Positions 17,775 to 27,049 are shown, numbered from the stretch's first letter. The stretch is 64,000 nt of DNA from Pseudomonas sp. KU43P (GCF_033095865.1 NZ_AP019365.1:5615501-5679500); one strand, 5' to 3'. Made by a program: numbers and translations. Notes: generated by a model from the sequence alone, not told the origin.

Positions 17775-19217
17775 TCAGATGCTGATGCACAGGTATTTGA
17801 TTTCGAGGTAGTCCTCGATGCCGTACTTGGAACCTTCACGGCCCAGGCCCGAGGCCTTGATGCCGCCGAACGGCGCGACTTCGTTGGAGATCAGGCCGGT
17901 GTTGATACCGACCATGCCGTATTCCAGAGCCTCGGCAACACGGAACACACGGCTCATGTCACGGGCGTAGAAGTACGAGGCCAGGCCGAACTCGGTGTCG
18001 TTGGACATGGCGATGACTTCGGCCTCGTCCTTGAAGCGGAACAGCGGCGCCAGCGGGCCGAAGGTCTCTTCCTTGGCGACAGCGGCAGACTTCGGCACAT
18101 CAACCAGGATGGTCGGCTCGAAGAAGTTGCCTTCGATGATCTTGCCACCGGCCAGCACTTTGGCGCCTTTCGAAACGGCGTCGTCGATGTGTTCCTGGAC
18201 CTTGGCGACAGCTTTGCCATCGATCAGCGGGCCAGTGGTGGTGCCTTCTTCCAGGCCGTTACCGATCTTCAGCTTGGCAACTGCGGCGGCCAGCTTCTCG
18301 GCGAAGGCGTCGTAGACACCGTCCTGCACGTAGATACGGTTGGCGCAGACGCAGGTCTGGCCGTTGTTACGGTACTTGGAGATGATCGCGCCCTCGACCG
18401 CCTTGTCCAGGTCGGCGTCGTCGAACACGATGAACGGGGCGTTGCCACCCAGCTCCAGGGAAACTTTCTTGATGTCCTTGGCGCATTCTTCCATCAGCTG
18501 GCGACCGATTTCGGTCGAGCCGGTGAAGGACAGCTTGCGTACCAGGGAGTTGCCAGTCAGCTCGCCGCCGACTTCACCAGCGCTGCCGGTCACGACGCTC
18601 AACACGCCAGCCGGGATACCGGCACGGTTGGCCAGCTCGACCAGGGCCAGAGCGGAGTACGGGGTCTGCGAAGCAGGCTTGAGCACCATGGTGCAGCCAG
18701 CGGCCAGGGCCGGGCCGGCTTTACGGGTGATCATCGCGGCCGGGAAGTTCCACGGGGTGATGGCCGCAGTAACGCCGATTGGCTGCTTGATGACGATCAG
18801 GCGCTTGTCTGGCTGGTGGCCCGGGATGGTGTCACCGTAGATGCGCTTGCCTTCTTCGGCGAACCACTCGATGAACGAGGCAGCGTAGACGATTTCGCCC
18901 TTGGCTTCGGCCAGTGGCTTGCCTTGCTCGGTGGTCATCAGGCGAGCCAGGTCTTCCTGGTTCTCGATCATCAGTTCGAACCAGCGACGCAGCTTGGCCG
19001 AACGCTCCTTGGCGGTCAGTGCACGCCAGGCCGGCAGGGCCTTGTCGGCGGCTTCGATGGCGCGGCGGGTTTCCGCGGTGCCCATCTTCGGCACGGTACC
19101 GATGACTTCACCGGTGGCCGGGTTGGTCACCTTGATGGTCTGGCCGCTGTCCGCATCCAGCCACTCACCGTTGATGAAGGCTTGCTGGCGGAACAACTGA
19201 GCGTCTTTGAGCTGCAT
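17775..19217 (-). CDS. gabD: NADP-dependent succinate-semialdehyde dehydrogenase
   Basis: Aldehyde dehydrogenase of 480 residues that oxidises succinate semialdehyde to succinate, completing GABA degradation. It shows the cofactor-binding TPWNFP and KPASQTP, the FTGSTEIG loop, the general base E255 in LELGG and catalytic C289 in GQTCVCANR. Length and sequence match GabD. It is the first gene of the gabD-gabT unit. Its upstream region carries two inverted repeats that could be operators. Confidence 0.95.
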   Translation of the reverse strand: MQLKDAQLFRQQAFINGEWLDADSGQTIKVTNPATGEVIGTVPKMGTAETRRAIEAADKALPAWRALTAKERSAKLRRWFELMIENQEDLARLMTTEQGKPLAEAKGEIVYAASFIEWFAEEGKRIYGDTIPGHQPDKRLIVIKQPIGVTAAITPWNFPAAMITRKAGPALAAGCTMVLKPASQTPYSALALVELANRAGIPAGVLSVVTGSAGEVGGELTGNSLVRKLSFTGSTEIGRQLMEECAKDIKKVSLELGGNAPFIVFDDADLDKAVEGAIISKYRNNGQTCVCANRIYVQDGVYDAFAEKLAAAVAKLKIGNGLEEGTTTGPLIDGKAVAKVQEHIDDAVSKGAKVLAGGKIIEGNFFEPTILVDVPKSAAVAKEETFGPLAPLFRFKDEAEVIAMSNDTEFGLASYFYARDMSRVFRVAEALEYGMVGINTGLISNEVAPFGGIKASGLGREGSKYGIEDYLEIKYLCISI

Positions 19218-19271
19218 GTCGGCTTCCCGAATTGTTGAATTATTGAAAAGCGCCCACTACAGGGCATCGAG

Positions 19272-19289
19272 CGTTTGAAATCTCAAACG
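19272..19289. promoter_or_regulatory. Dyad CGTTTGA-N4-TCAAACG upstream of gabD
   Basis: A perfect seven-base inverted repeat with a four-base spacer, 55 bases upstream of the gabD start. Size and position suit a dimeric regulator. Its half-sites are oriented opposite to the PsrA consensus, so I do not assign a protein. Confidence 0.45.
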
Positions 19290-19320
19290 AATGCTAAGGG
19301 GATGCTGGGGTGTAGGACAA

Positions 19321-19360
19321 TAGGCTGTTCGAAAAAAAGAACGAATGGTTGAACAGCCTA
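19321..19360. promoter_or_regulatory. Ten-base inverted repeat upstream of gabD
   Basis: TAGGCTGTTC at 19321-19330 and its exact complement GAACAGCCTA at 19351-19360, with a 20-base AT-richer spacer containing GAAAAAAAGAACGAA. It could be an operator or a transcript hairpin; no T-run follows. Confidence 0.45.
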
Positions 19361-19376
19361 TCCGAAAATGCGCTGT

Positions 19377-19452
19377 CCCCATCGCCGGCAAGCCGGCTCC
19401 CACAGAGACCCTACCCGATACCTGTGGGAGCCGGCTTGCCGGCGATAGGGCC
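19377..19452. repeat. REP pair 6
   Basis: Closely spaced inverted REP pair (about 30 bases between arms) between gabD and the 3' end of the arylsulfotransferase gene. Confidence 0.9.
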
Positions 19453-19522
19453 AGTACAGGTTAGACGAACGAACTGAAAGAAATGTGAAGGGAGGACCGA
19501 CGGCCCTCCCGAAGGGAATGAA

Positions 19523-21199
19523 TCAGAAGGCCCTGGCCAGGTCGATAACCAGCGCCCGGTAGCCGACACTGCCCGGCTGGCGGCTGTGCACCTTCAGCTC
19601 TACCAGCACCTCCTGGGTACCCCGGCGTACCTCGTTGAGTACCGTGGTGGTGAGCTTCTCCGGCGTGAGGAAGTTCACCGAAGCCGAATAAATGAATTGA
19701 GTGTCGGTCTCCGGCCGGTAGGCCACCACCGAAGTCACCGGGCTGTACCACTCGTCGCCGCGCTCCTTGCCGTACTCCCACACCTGCTCGACCGTGCCCT
19801 TGGCCTCGTCGATCCGGTACTCCACCGCCCGGCTGTAGTTGCCGCTGATCTTCGTCGGAGCAAAGTCGCGCCCCCAGCCATTGTCGAACACGGTCAGGGT
19901 GCCTTTGCCGGTGAGCCAGGCAGTGTGCTGGGTCCAGGACCAGTCGAAGCCTTCGCTGGCGATCGGTTTGAGTACTTTGTCCTGCAAACGCTGCGGCCAG
20001 CCCTGAGGCGAGGCCAGAATCCACTTCACCTGTTTGTCACGGCCAATCTTCGCAACGCCCTGATGACGCGCTGAAACGATAATGCTGTCGTCATCTGCAT
20101 CGTAGTCGATGGCATTGACGTGCGCCCAGTTGCGCCCGGTCCCCACACCTGGGGTGTCGCCGAATGGCAGGTCGCCTTCAGCCAGTTCGTTGGCCAGCCG
20201 ATCGTCCTGCTTCTGCACCCCCTCAGGCAGTTGCAAGGCAGCCTTGCCCAGGGTTTCCAGAAGGTCGCCGCGGTAAGGGTCGAGAATCTGGTTCAGGTCC
20301 CAGAAGTCGAGTACGTCTCCTGCTTCATTGACTTCGATGATGTGGTCGCGAATCGAGCGTACGCGCTTGCCGTCCGGGCGGCGATAGTCGCTGGTACCGA
20401 CCCTCAGCAGGTAGGTGCCGTTGGCGGTTTCGCGGATTTCATGGGAGAAGTCGGCGAACTTGTCGGGCAGGCTTCGTTGCCAGATGCGTCGGCCGAGCAG
20501 GTCGTACTTGGAATAAGTCTGGCCCTGGCCCCAGATCAGCTTGCCGTCGTGGGTCTGGTGGAAGCCCATCGTGCCGCCCAGGGCATCACGGCGGTTGGAA
20601 TCGTGGATCTGCTCGATATCCAGGTACCAGCGTACGTCGCCATTGCTATCGGCAATCCAGTTGTTGCCCACCTGGTCCCATTCGGCGGCGCCGCCCAGGC
20701 CATTCCACTTGAAGGCGCGCCCCCCTGGGATGTCGCCTTGCAGGTGGTTGAACAGGTACAGGCGGTTCTCGAAACCGGGCGCGACCTTGACCGGCTCCAC
20801 CTCCGGCAGCGCCGCAGTCTGGTTCGCCACAACCGGCAGACGCACGGCCGGTGCGTAGATCTGGTAGCGCTGGCGAATGCGCTCGCCGTCGAGCTTGTAG
20901 GTCACTTCCACCTGGTTGACGTAATCCGGGTACAGCCCGAACACCGGTATACCGCCGTAGGTCCACAGCGAACGGTCGGACACCTCGTAGGCGATGTCCA
21001 CGCCGCGCTCGCCACGGCCGAGCACACGGACATGGGCCGCGCTCAAGGCGCGCCCACCGTCACGGATGATGGCGGTCAACGGGGCCAGGCGATAGGGGTT
21101 GACCTGCACATCGCCTAGCAACGTTTCACCCTGCGCGGGCACCTTGGCGGTGAGGCAGGCGCCTTCAGGTAGAACGGGGGTTTCGGTCTTGGCATTCAT
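19523..21199 (-). CDS. astA: Arylsulfotransferase (ASST family)
   Basis: 558 residues, bacterial arylsulfate sulfotransferase family, a beta-propeller enzyme that moves the sulfuryl group of an aryl sulfate ester to an acceptor phenol. Segments typical of the family include GRAFKWNGLGG, the GTMGFHQTHDGKLIWGQG segment, a DFSHEIRETANGTYLL segment and the HVNAIDYDADDDSIIVSARHQ segment. No signal peptide is visible, so it may act in the cytoplasm. The start has AGGAG eight bases upstream. It follows the TonB receptor by 17 bases in the same operon. The arrangement matches the sulfate-ester locus of P. putida S-313, where I recall the name astA. Confidence 0.82.
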   Translation of the reverse strand: MNAKTETPVLPEGACLTAKVPAQGETLLGDVQVNPYRLAPLTAIIRDGGRALSAAHVRVLGRGERGVDIAYEVSDRSLWTYGGIPVFGLYPDYVNQVEVTYKLDGERIRQRYQIYAPAVRLPVVANQTAALPEVEPVKVAPGFENRLYLFNHLQGDIPGGRAFKWNGLGGAAEWDQVGNNWIADSNGDVRWYLDIEQIHDSNRRDALGGTMGFHQTHDGKLIWGQGQTYSKYDLLGRRIWQRSLPDKFADFSHEIRETANGTYLLRVGTSDYRRPDGKRVRSIRDHIIEVNEAGDVLDFWDLNQILDPYRGDLLETLGKAALQLPEGVQKQDDRLANELAEGDLPFGDTPGVGTGRNWAHVNAIDYDADDDSIIVSARHQGVAKIGRDKQVKWILASPQGWPQRLQDKVLKPIASEGFDWSWTQHTAWLTGKGTLTVFDNGWGRDFAPTKISGNYSRAVEYRIDEAKGTVEQVWEYGKERGDEWYSPVTSVVAYRPETDTQFIYSASVNFLTPEKLTTTVLNEVRRGTQEVLVELKVHSRQPGSVGYRALVIDLARAF

Positions 21200-21216
21200 G
21201 GCAAAGCTCCTTGTGC

Positions 21217-23550
21217 TCAGAAGTCGTAACGGGCGGTGGCGCCGAAGGTGCGCGGGGTACCGAGCACGCCGGCATAACCACCGTTGGCGGAGTTCCACAG
21301 GCTGGTGAAATAGGTCTTGTCGCCGGCGTTCTTCACCCACAGCGAGAGGTCGAGCACGCCGTCGCCCTGGTCAAGGCGTACGCCGGTGGACAGGTTGACC
21401 AGCGCGTAGCTGGGGATCTGGCCGTAGTCGGAGTCGTCGATGGTGCCCACCGCCTTGGAGCGGAATGCGTAGCTGGCGGTGACGTAGGGCTCGATGTGCT
21501 CGGCGAGTTGCCACTTGTACTGGCCGTTGAGGTTGGCGATGTACTTGGAGGCGCCGACCACCTGGTGGCCAGACAGGTCGCAGGTGGCAGTGGCGTTGGC
21601 CAGGCTCACCTCGGGCGGGCACGGGGCATCTTCGTAGTCGGTGTAGCGCACCTCGTTCCACGAGCCGTTGAAGTTCACCGTCAGGCCACGAATCGGAAGG
21701 GCCGTGGCTTCGAACTCAAGGCCCCGCGAGCGTACGCTGCCGGCGTTGGCCAGATACTGCACGCGGTTGGCCTCGTCGTAGACGTTGGCCTGGTAGCCGT
21801 GCACCTCGGCCCAGAACAGGTTGGCGTTAAGCTGCAGGCGGTCGTCGAACAGTGTGCTCTTGAGCCCTACTTCGGCATTGTTGACCCGTTCGGTGCCGAC
21901 CAGCAGCGAGTCGGTACCCAGCCGCGGCGCCGCGCCGACAGTGAGGTTGATGCCACCGGACTTCTCGCCATGGGTGAGCGTGGCGTAGCCGAGTAACTGC
22001 TCGTTGAAGCGATAGCTAAGGCCCAGCAGGCCCGACGGGCTGAAACTGTACTGGTTCAGGTCACCCGAATCGTAGGCCCCCACCCTGCCCTGGCGCGCGG
22101 CAGCGGCGGCGCCGGTCACTGCCGCGCCACCGGTTGGCGCATCGCGGGTCACCCAGGCGCTTTTCTCTTCATAGGTGCCGCGCACGCCGGCAGTGAAGTC
22201 CAGGCGGTCGGTAATGTGCCAGGTGCCTTGACCGAACAGGGCGTAACTGTCGGTATCGATATGCCCGTCGCCAATGGTATTGACGTTGTTCAGGGCGCCG
22301 CTCGGGGTAAGGTTCCAGATGTCGGCCTTCGGGCCGTAATAGGTGAAGGAGGTGTTGTCCAGGTCCTGCTTGAAGTAGTACGCGCCGAGCACGTAGTCGA
22401 ATACCCCACCGGTTGGCGACGCCAGGCGAATCTCCTGGGAGTACTGCTTGTCACGCACCGATACCCCAGCGCTGTAGAACACCGGCTCGTTGAGGCCGTC
22501 GTCGTTGCGCGGGGTGAAGTCCCACCAGCGGTAGGCAGTGATCGAGGTCAGGGTGAAGTCGTTGGGCAGTGTCCAGTTGGCTTCCACCGAGGTGCCACCC
22601 TGGAACACCGTCACCTGCTGGTCGGCGTCGAAGTTGACCTTGCGGTGCTTGCCCGACACCAGCGTCGCGCCGGCCTGGGCCGCCAGGGTTTCATAGCGGT
22701 TGACGCCATTGATGGTCGGCCCGGTGCTGTACAGGCTGAGGATGCCGTTATCGGAGTCTTCCTCGTTGTACTCGCCGATCCAGCGCAGGTTGAAGGTTTC
22801 GCTGGGCTTGAACAGCAATTGGGTACGAAAGCCCTGGCGCTTGCCACCGTTGAGGTCATGGCCGTCGTGGATGTTCTTCACGTAACCGTCGTCTTCGGTG
22901 TGATAGGCGCTGATGCGCCCGGCCAGGGTGTCGCTGATCGGCCCAGAGAAACTGCCCTGGGTCTGCAGGTAGCCATCCTCACCGATGGACTGCTGGATGC
23001 TGCCCTCGCGGTGGAAGGTCGGCTTGCGCGTGGTGATGTTCAGCACTCCCGCCGTGGTGTTCTTGCCGAACAAAGTGCCTTGCGGACCGCGCAGCACTTC
23101 AAGCTGCTCCACGTCGAGCAGGTCGAACACCGCCATGCCCGGGCGTCCCAGGTAGACGTTGTCGAGGTAGATGCCGACGCTGCCTTCCAAGCCGTCGCTG
23201 GCCGGGTTGTTGCCCAGGCCGCGAATCGAGATGCTCGACTGGCGCGCATGCACATAAGCCACGTTGGTGCTGGGCACCAGCTGTTGCAGATCCTGCACAC
23301 GGTAGATGCGCTGGGTTTCCAGGGTTTCGCTGTCGAGCACGCTGATCGGCGTGGGCACGTCCTGCGCGGTTTCCTCCCGGCGGCGGGCGTTGACCGTGAC
23401 GGTGCCGAGTTTGGCGTCCTGTTCCACGGCAGGGGTGCTGGGCAGCTCTTCGGCGAAGCTGCCACCGGAGGCCGCCAGCAAAACGCCCGCGGCAAGAGGA
23501 TGCAAGGCGGCCCACGACACGCGCGTCGGCCAATGGAAAACTCGGGACAT
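21217..23550 (-). CDS. TonB-dependent outer-membrane receptor of the sulfate-ester locus
   Basis: 777 residues, FecA/FepA-like. A signal peptide ends near residue 33 (GSFA before EE). The plug domain (about 45-165) shows GTVTVNARRREETAQDVP, the ISIRGLGNN motif and LEVLRGPQGTLFGKNTTAGVLNI. A 22-strand barrel follows, ending in a terminal phenylalanine (ARYDF). It should import a sulfate ester or similar ligand across the outer membrane. AAGGAG precedes the ATG, and the arylsulfotransferase gene follows 17 bases after the stop. The counterpart in P. putida S-313 may be called sftP, a name I recall but did not confirm. Confidence 0.88.
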   Translation of the reverse strand: MSRVFHWPTRVSWAALHPLAAGVLLAASGGSFAEELPSTPAVEQDAKLGTVTVNARRREETAQDVPTPISVLDSETLETQRIYRVQDLQQLVPSTNVAYVHARQSSISIRGLGNNPASDGLEGSVGIYLDNVYLGRPGMAVFDLLDVEQLEVLRGPQGTLFGKNTTAGVLNITTRKPTFHREGSIQQSIGEDGYLQTQGSFSGPISDTLAGRISAYHTEDDGYVKNIHDGHDLNGGKRQGFRTQLLFKPSETFNLRWIGEYNEEDSDNGILSLYSTGPTINGVNRYETLAAQAGATLVSGKHRKVNFDADQQVTVFQGGTSVEANWTLPNDFTLTSITAYRWWDFTPRNDDGLNEPVFYSAGVSVRDKQYSQEIRLASPTGGVFDYVLGAYYFKQDLDNTSFTYYGPKADIWNLTPSGALNNVNTIGDGHIDTDSYALFGQGTWHITDRLDFTAGVRGTYEEKSAWVTRDAPTGGAAVTGAAAAARQGRVGAYDSGDLNQYSFSPSGLLGLSYRFNEQLLGYATLTHGEKSGGINLTVGAAPRLGTDSLLVGTERVNNAEVGLKSTLFDDRLQLNANLFWAEVHGYQANVYDEANRVQYLANAGSVRSRGLEFEATALPIRGLTVNFNGSWNEVRYTDYEDAPCPPEVSLANATATCDLSGHQVVGASKYIANLNGQYKWQLAEHIEPYVTASYAFRSKAVGTIDDSDYGQIPSYALVNLSTGVRLDQGDGVLDLSLWVKNAGDKTYFTSLWNSANGGYAGVLGTPRTFGATARYDF

Positions 23551-23744
23551 GCAAATGCTCCTTGAGGCATGGGCCCTGGGGCGAGCATTTCCGTTAGCGG
23601 AACCGAATCGCGGTCAGTCGGGCTTATATTCTTTTAGGTGATATAAATATTTGTAATTCATATTTTGTGGAATAAGTAACACCCTTTATAAGGGGGCTCA
23701 CCCTCTTCATCAATTGCATTCGACCGAAAGTTTTCATGTAGAAA
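23551..23744. promoter_or_regulatory. Divergent promoter region, TonB receptor / sftR
   Basis: A 194-base spacer, strongly AT-rich at 23630-23690 against GC-rich flanks. It contains the dyad CCCTT-tat-AAGGG at 23682-23694 and ATAAATATTTGTAATTCATA. Such a spacer between a LysR gene and its divergent target is the usual LysR operator place. The exact SftR site cannot be fixed. Confidence 0.5.
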
Positions 23745-24653
23745 ATGCATATCGACCTCCGCCAGCTCCGCCACTTCATCGCCCTTGTCGAGCACCGCAG
23801 TTTTGTCGCTGCGGCGGCCGCGGTGAACCTGTCGCAATCGGCATTCAGCCGCAGCATCCAGACCCTGGAGCACAACGTTGGCTGTCGCCTGGTCGACCGC
23901 GCCAGCAAGGAGCTTTCGCCCACCCGTCAAGGCTTGCTGGTACTGGAACATTCACGCCGGCTGGTGCACGGGGCGCACAAGCTGGTCAACGAGATTCACC
24001 AGTTCAATGGTGCGACTACAGGCGTTGTGCGCTTCGGCTCCGGCCCGGCGCCGGCCGGTGGCCTGGTCCCTCGGGCGGTGGCGCGTTTCGTCGCCGAGTA
24101 CCCAGCGGCGCGCACGTGCTTCCAGGTGGATAACTGGCAGGCCTTGAACCGCAAGCTGATCGCCGAGGAGATCGAATTCTTCGTCGCCGATACCCGCCAA
24201 TTCGAGTCCGACCCGGACTACCGGGTGCACAAGCTGGCAGCCCAGCGTTGGCATTTCTGCTGTCGCGCTGGCCATCCGCTGACCGCACGCAGCCAGGTCA
24301 ATGCAAGGGATCTGTTCGACTACCCGCTGGCCACCACCTTCCGCCCGCCGAACATCCGCAAGGTGCTCAGCGACCTCAGCGGCCGGCAGGACTTCCTGCC
24401 GACGGTGGAGTGCGAGCATGGTTATGCGCTGCTCAATGTGGTGATGAACTCGGACACCATCGGCATTGCCTGCAGTGCCAACCTGCGGCCGTATCAGGCA
24501 GGGCTGGTGGCGCTGGAGTTGGCGGATCTGGCGCCGGAACAGGAAGAGTCGTTCTTTACCCGCTATGGGGTGGTGAGCCGAGTGGGGTATGGCTTGTCGC
24601 CATTGGCGCAGGGGATGGTCAGGCAGTTGATTGCCTGTGATACAGAGGTGTGA
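23745..24653 (+). CDS. sftR: LysR-type regulator of sulfate-ester metabolism
   Basis: 302 residues. N-terminal winged helix-turn-helix (about 3-60: LRQLRHFIALVEHRSF, the LSQSAFSRSIQTLE recognition helix), then a periplasmic-binding-like effector domain (about 92-295). It diverges from the TonB receptor-arylsulfotransferase operon and is convergent with atsK. In P. putida S-313 the LysR protein SftR of such a locus is needed for sulfate-ester use, which supports the symbol. The ribosome site before the ATG is weak, as is common for autoregulated LysR genes. Confidence 0.82.
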   Translation: MHIDLRQLRHFIALVEHRSFVAAAAAVNLSQSAFSRSIQTLEHNVGCRLVDRASKELSPTRQGLLVLEHSRRLVHGAHKLVNEIHQFNGATTGVVRFGSGPAPAGGLVPRAVARFVAEYPAARTCFQVDNWQALNRKLIAEEIEFFVADTRQFESDPDYRVHKLAAQRWHFCCRAGHPLTARSQVNARDLFDYPLATTFRPPNIRKVLSDLSGRQDFLPTVECEHGYALLNVVMNSDTIGIACSANLRPYQAGLVALELADLAPEQEESFFTRYGVVSRVGYGLSPLAQGMVRQLIACDTEV

Positions 24654-24670
24654 TCGGCGGACGCTTCGCC

Positions 24671-24746
24671 CCCAAATCGCCGGCAAGCCGGCTCCCACAT
24701 CGATTACCACCGACCCTGTGGGAGCTGGCTTGCCAGCGACTGGGCC
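24671..24746. repeat. REP pair 7
   Basis: Inverted REP pair between the convergent 3' ends of sftR and atsK. The second arm is diverged (GCTGGCTTGCCAGCGACTGGG). Confidence 0.88.
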
Positions 24747-24766
24747 GCAAAGCGGCCCCGGCAATA

Positions 24767-25672
24767 TCAGCCTTTACGGGTCGTTCGGCTCAACTGCCCA
24801 TCGATCCCGACCGGCACCTCACCCGCCAACGTCACCCGCCGCACGATACGCGGCTGGGTACCGTAATCATCCACTGCATAGTGCTGCGTAGCACGGTTAT
24901 CCCAGATCGCCACATCTCCCGCTTCCCAGCGCCAGCGCACGGTGTTTTCCAGGCGTGTCACATGCCCCTGCAACACGGCGAACAGATGCTGCGAATCCGC
25001 CAGCGAGTAGCCCTTGATGCGCTTGACGAAGTGCCCAAGCTGGAGCGCCCGCTCACCGCTGACCGGATGCACTCGTACCACTGGGTGCTCGGTCTCGTAC
25101 ACGGTCGAGGTGAACACCTGGCGATAGCGTTCGAGCTTGGCCGGGTCGACGTCCGGCTTGATGCTGGCGTAGTCATACTCGTTGCTGTGTACCGCCCACA
25201 GCTTGTCTGCCAACTCGCGCAGCGGCTCGGGAAGCTCCTGGTAGGCCGCGGCGGTATTGGCCCACACGGTGTCGCCACCAGAGGCCGGGGCCACCACACT
25301 GCGCAGGATCGAGGCTTTCGGGTAGGCATCGACGAAGGTCACGTCGGTGTGCCAGGAGTTGGCCCGCTGGCCTTCGGCGCCATCGAGCTGGAGCAGGTAG
25401 CTGGTGCCGTCGACCACCGGCACGGTGGGGTGTGCGACCGGTTCGCCAAGCAACTTGGCGAAGCCTTCCTGGCTCAGGTCATCCAGGTGGGTCTGGCCAC
25501 GGAAGAAGATCACCTTGTGTCTGACCAACGCGGCCTGGATGGCCTCGACCGTGGCGGCATCGAGGTCGGCAGACAGCTTGACGCCGCGGATTTCGGCGCC
25601 GATGCGACCGGCGACAGGGTGGATATCGAGTTCGAAGGCTTGCGGCGCGGTGGCCAGTGCGGCATTGCTCAT
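24767..25672 (-). CDS. atsK: Alpha-ketoglutarate-dependent alkylsulfatase
   Basis: 301 residues, TauD-fold Fe(II)/2-oxoglutarate dioxygenase. It hydroxylates medium-chain alkyl sulfate esters, which fall apart to aldehyde and sulfate. Counting residues gives iron ligands H108, D110 and H264 and 2-oxoglutarate-binding R275 (with R279), the same positions known for AtsK of P. putida S-313. The ATG is preceded by AAAGGA; the longer frame overlaps the atsR end and is not used. It lies 37 bases after atsR in the same unit. Expression is expected under sulfate limitation. Cytoplasmic. Confidence 0.93.
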   Translation of the reverse strand: MSNAALATAPQAFELDIHPVAGRIGAEIRGVKLSADLDAATVEAIQAALVRHKVIFFRGQTHLDDLSQEGFAKLLGEPVAHPTVPVVDGTSYLLQLDGAEGQRANSWHTDVTFVDAYPKASILRSVVAPASGGDTVWANTAAAYQELPEPLRELADKLWAVHSNEYDYASIKPDVDPAKLERYRQVFTSTVYETEHPVVRVHPVSGERALQLGHFVKRIKGYSLADSQHLFAVLQGHVTRLENTVRWRWEAGDVAIWDNRATQHYAVDDYGTQPRIVRRVTLAGEVPVGIDGQLSRTTRKG

Positions 25673-25709
25673 GGTCGTGGTCCTTTTGCGGTCATTGTCG
25701 GGTGAGGTT

Positions 25710-26753
25710 TCAACGGGCGGCCTGCACGGCCTTTTCCTGTTGCAAGGCAGCATCGAGGAAGCGGGTGTCGATCCAGTCGGACACCTGGAAACTACGGCGG
25801 ATCAGGCGCTCCTTGGCGGCCAGGTCTACGCCTTGTTGCAGTTGCGTGACGAATTCGGCATCCAGGCGTGGATCGAAGTAGTGGGCGAGGTTTTCCTGAG
25901 CCAGGTCGTCGGCGAGGATGCTGCGCGGCCAGTTGGCGTTGCTGGCCACCAGATCGACGTAGGCGTCGCGGTTACGTTCGTCGCGCACCCAGCTGGCGGC
26001 ACGCTCCTGGGCATTGACCAGGCGTTGGACCAGTTCGGGGTACTTGGCGATGAATTCGCCGGTGCCCAGCAGCACAGCCTGGGTACTGCCGGCGCCTTCC
26101 AGGTCGCGGGAGTTGACCGGCAACTCGACCAGGCCCCGCTCACGCAGCGAAAGCAGGCTGGAAAGGCCCCAGGTGGCATCGATCTGCTTGGCGGCCAGGG
26201 CAGCGTTGGCGGCATTGAAATCCAGGTTGATCACTTTCAAGTCGCGCTCCGACAATCCCTGACTGGCCAGGGCGCTGGCGAACGACAGCTGGTTCGCGGT
26301 GCCGCGGAAAACCGCTACGCGCTTGCCCTTGAGGTCGTGCAGGGTCTTGATACCCGAACCGGGTACTACCCCCAGGTAGCTCTTGACCCCGCGTACACCG
26401 GCCGTCAGCACGCGGGTGTCGAGGCCGTTGGCCTTGCCGACGATCGCTGCCAGATCGCCCAGGTAGGCGAAATCAGCCTGGCCGTTGGCCAGCGCCTCGT
26501 TGATCACAGGGCCCGCGCCCTTGAAGAAGTGCCAGTCGATGCGGATCCCGTCCTTGGCGAACGCCTTCTCCAACAGTTGCTGATCGCGCAGCACATCGAC
26601 CACGCCTCCGGCGCTGTGCTTGCTGCCTGCGCTCAGGTCGGGCACAGCGATGCGAATGCTTTCTGGCTTGGCCAATTCGGCGGCCTGGGCATTGAGGGTG
26701 AACAGGCCGACCAGCCCGAGGGCATGGATCAGGTGGCGCAGTGGGGTTCTCAT
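25710..26753 (-). CDS. atsR: Sulfate-ester/sulfonate-binding periplasmic protein
   Basis: 347 residues, SsuA-like solute-binding protein. A signal peptide ends near residue 24 (NAQA before AEL). Visible family patterns are KGAGPVINEALANGQADFAYLGDL, the GSGIKTLHDLKGKRVAVFRGT segment, and ATWGLSSLLSL. It should bind alkyl sulfate esters or sulfonates in the periplasm and deliver them to AtsB-AtsC, encoded divergently. AAGGAG precedes the ATG. It is transcribed ahead of atsK. Confidence 0.87.
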   Translation of the reverse strand: MRTPLRHLIHALGLVGLFTLNAQAAELAKPESIRIAVPDLSAGSKHSAGGVVDVLRDQQLLEKAFAKDGIRIDWHFFKGAGPVINEALANGQADFAYLGDLAAIVGKANGLDTRVLTAGVRGVKSYLGVVPGSGIKTLHDLKGKRVAVFRGTANQLSFASALASQGLSERDLKVINLDFNAANAALAAKQIDATWGLSSLLSLRERGLVELPVNSRDLEGAGSTQAVLLGTGEFIAKYPELVQRLVNAQERAASWVRDERNRDAYVDLVASNANWPRSILADDLAQENLAHYFDPRLDAEFVTQLQQGVDLAAKERLIRRSFQVSDWIDTRFLDAALQQEKAVQAAR

Positions 26754-27049
26754 GTGAAGGCTCCTTGGCAGGCTGCCACCGGCGATGGCCGGCGCTTTAG
26801 CCAGAAGCTAGGCGGGTCTGGTTAGAACCTACAAAGATCAAAACTTCATTTTTTAGTAACCAGAAGGCATAAATCAGACAGCGCGCGGCTCTGCGGTGGG
26901 CTTGCGAAATACGCATGTGAAATATGAGGAAAACGCAACGGCAAAGGGCTTACGCGAGATGAGGTTGCGTGCTCTTATCTCTTGAATGTCACTTAATGGA
27001 TTTTTTTATTCCTTAAGTGCATAACCATGAAACGTACCGAGAGATGCCG
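26754..27049. promoter_or_regulatory. Divergent promoter region atsR / atsB
   Basis: A 296-base spacer with AT-rich tracts at 26825-26880 and 26980-27015, against GC-rich neighbours. It must contain both promoters of the transporter's two halves. The inverted repeat at 26990-27019 is the clearest structure. No sigma-70 box pair is convincing on either strand; regulation by SftR and/or CysB is inferred from gene context. Confidence 0.5.
26990..27019. promoter_or_regulatory. Inverted repeat CACTTAA-N16-TTAAGTG before atsB
   Basis: Perfect seven-base arms, extended by GG/CC with a one-base bulge, around the T-run ATTTTTTTATT. It lies 31-60 bases upstream of the atsB start. It could be a regulator site or a hairpin in the leader. 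Confidence 0.45.

Larger units (their letters stand above)
19218..19522. other. gabD upstream / arylsulfotransferase downstream region
   Basis: A 305-base gene-free stretch holding, in order from gabD, a short dyad (19272-19289), a longer inverted repeat (19321-19360), REP pair 6 and the 3' flank of the arylsulfotransferase gene. The gabD promoter should lie between 19218 and about 19370; I cannot place it firmly. Confidence 0.6.

Noticed and set aside
19272..19289. PsrA-type binding site upstream of gabD
   Set aside because: The PsrA pattern is CAAAC-N-GTTTG-like; here the half-sites are in the opposite order (GTTTG...CAAAC).
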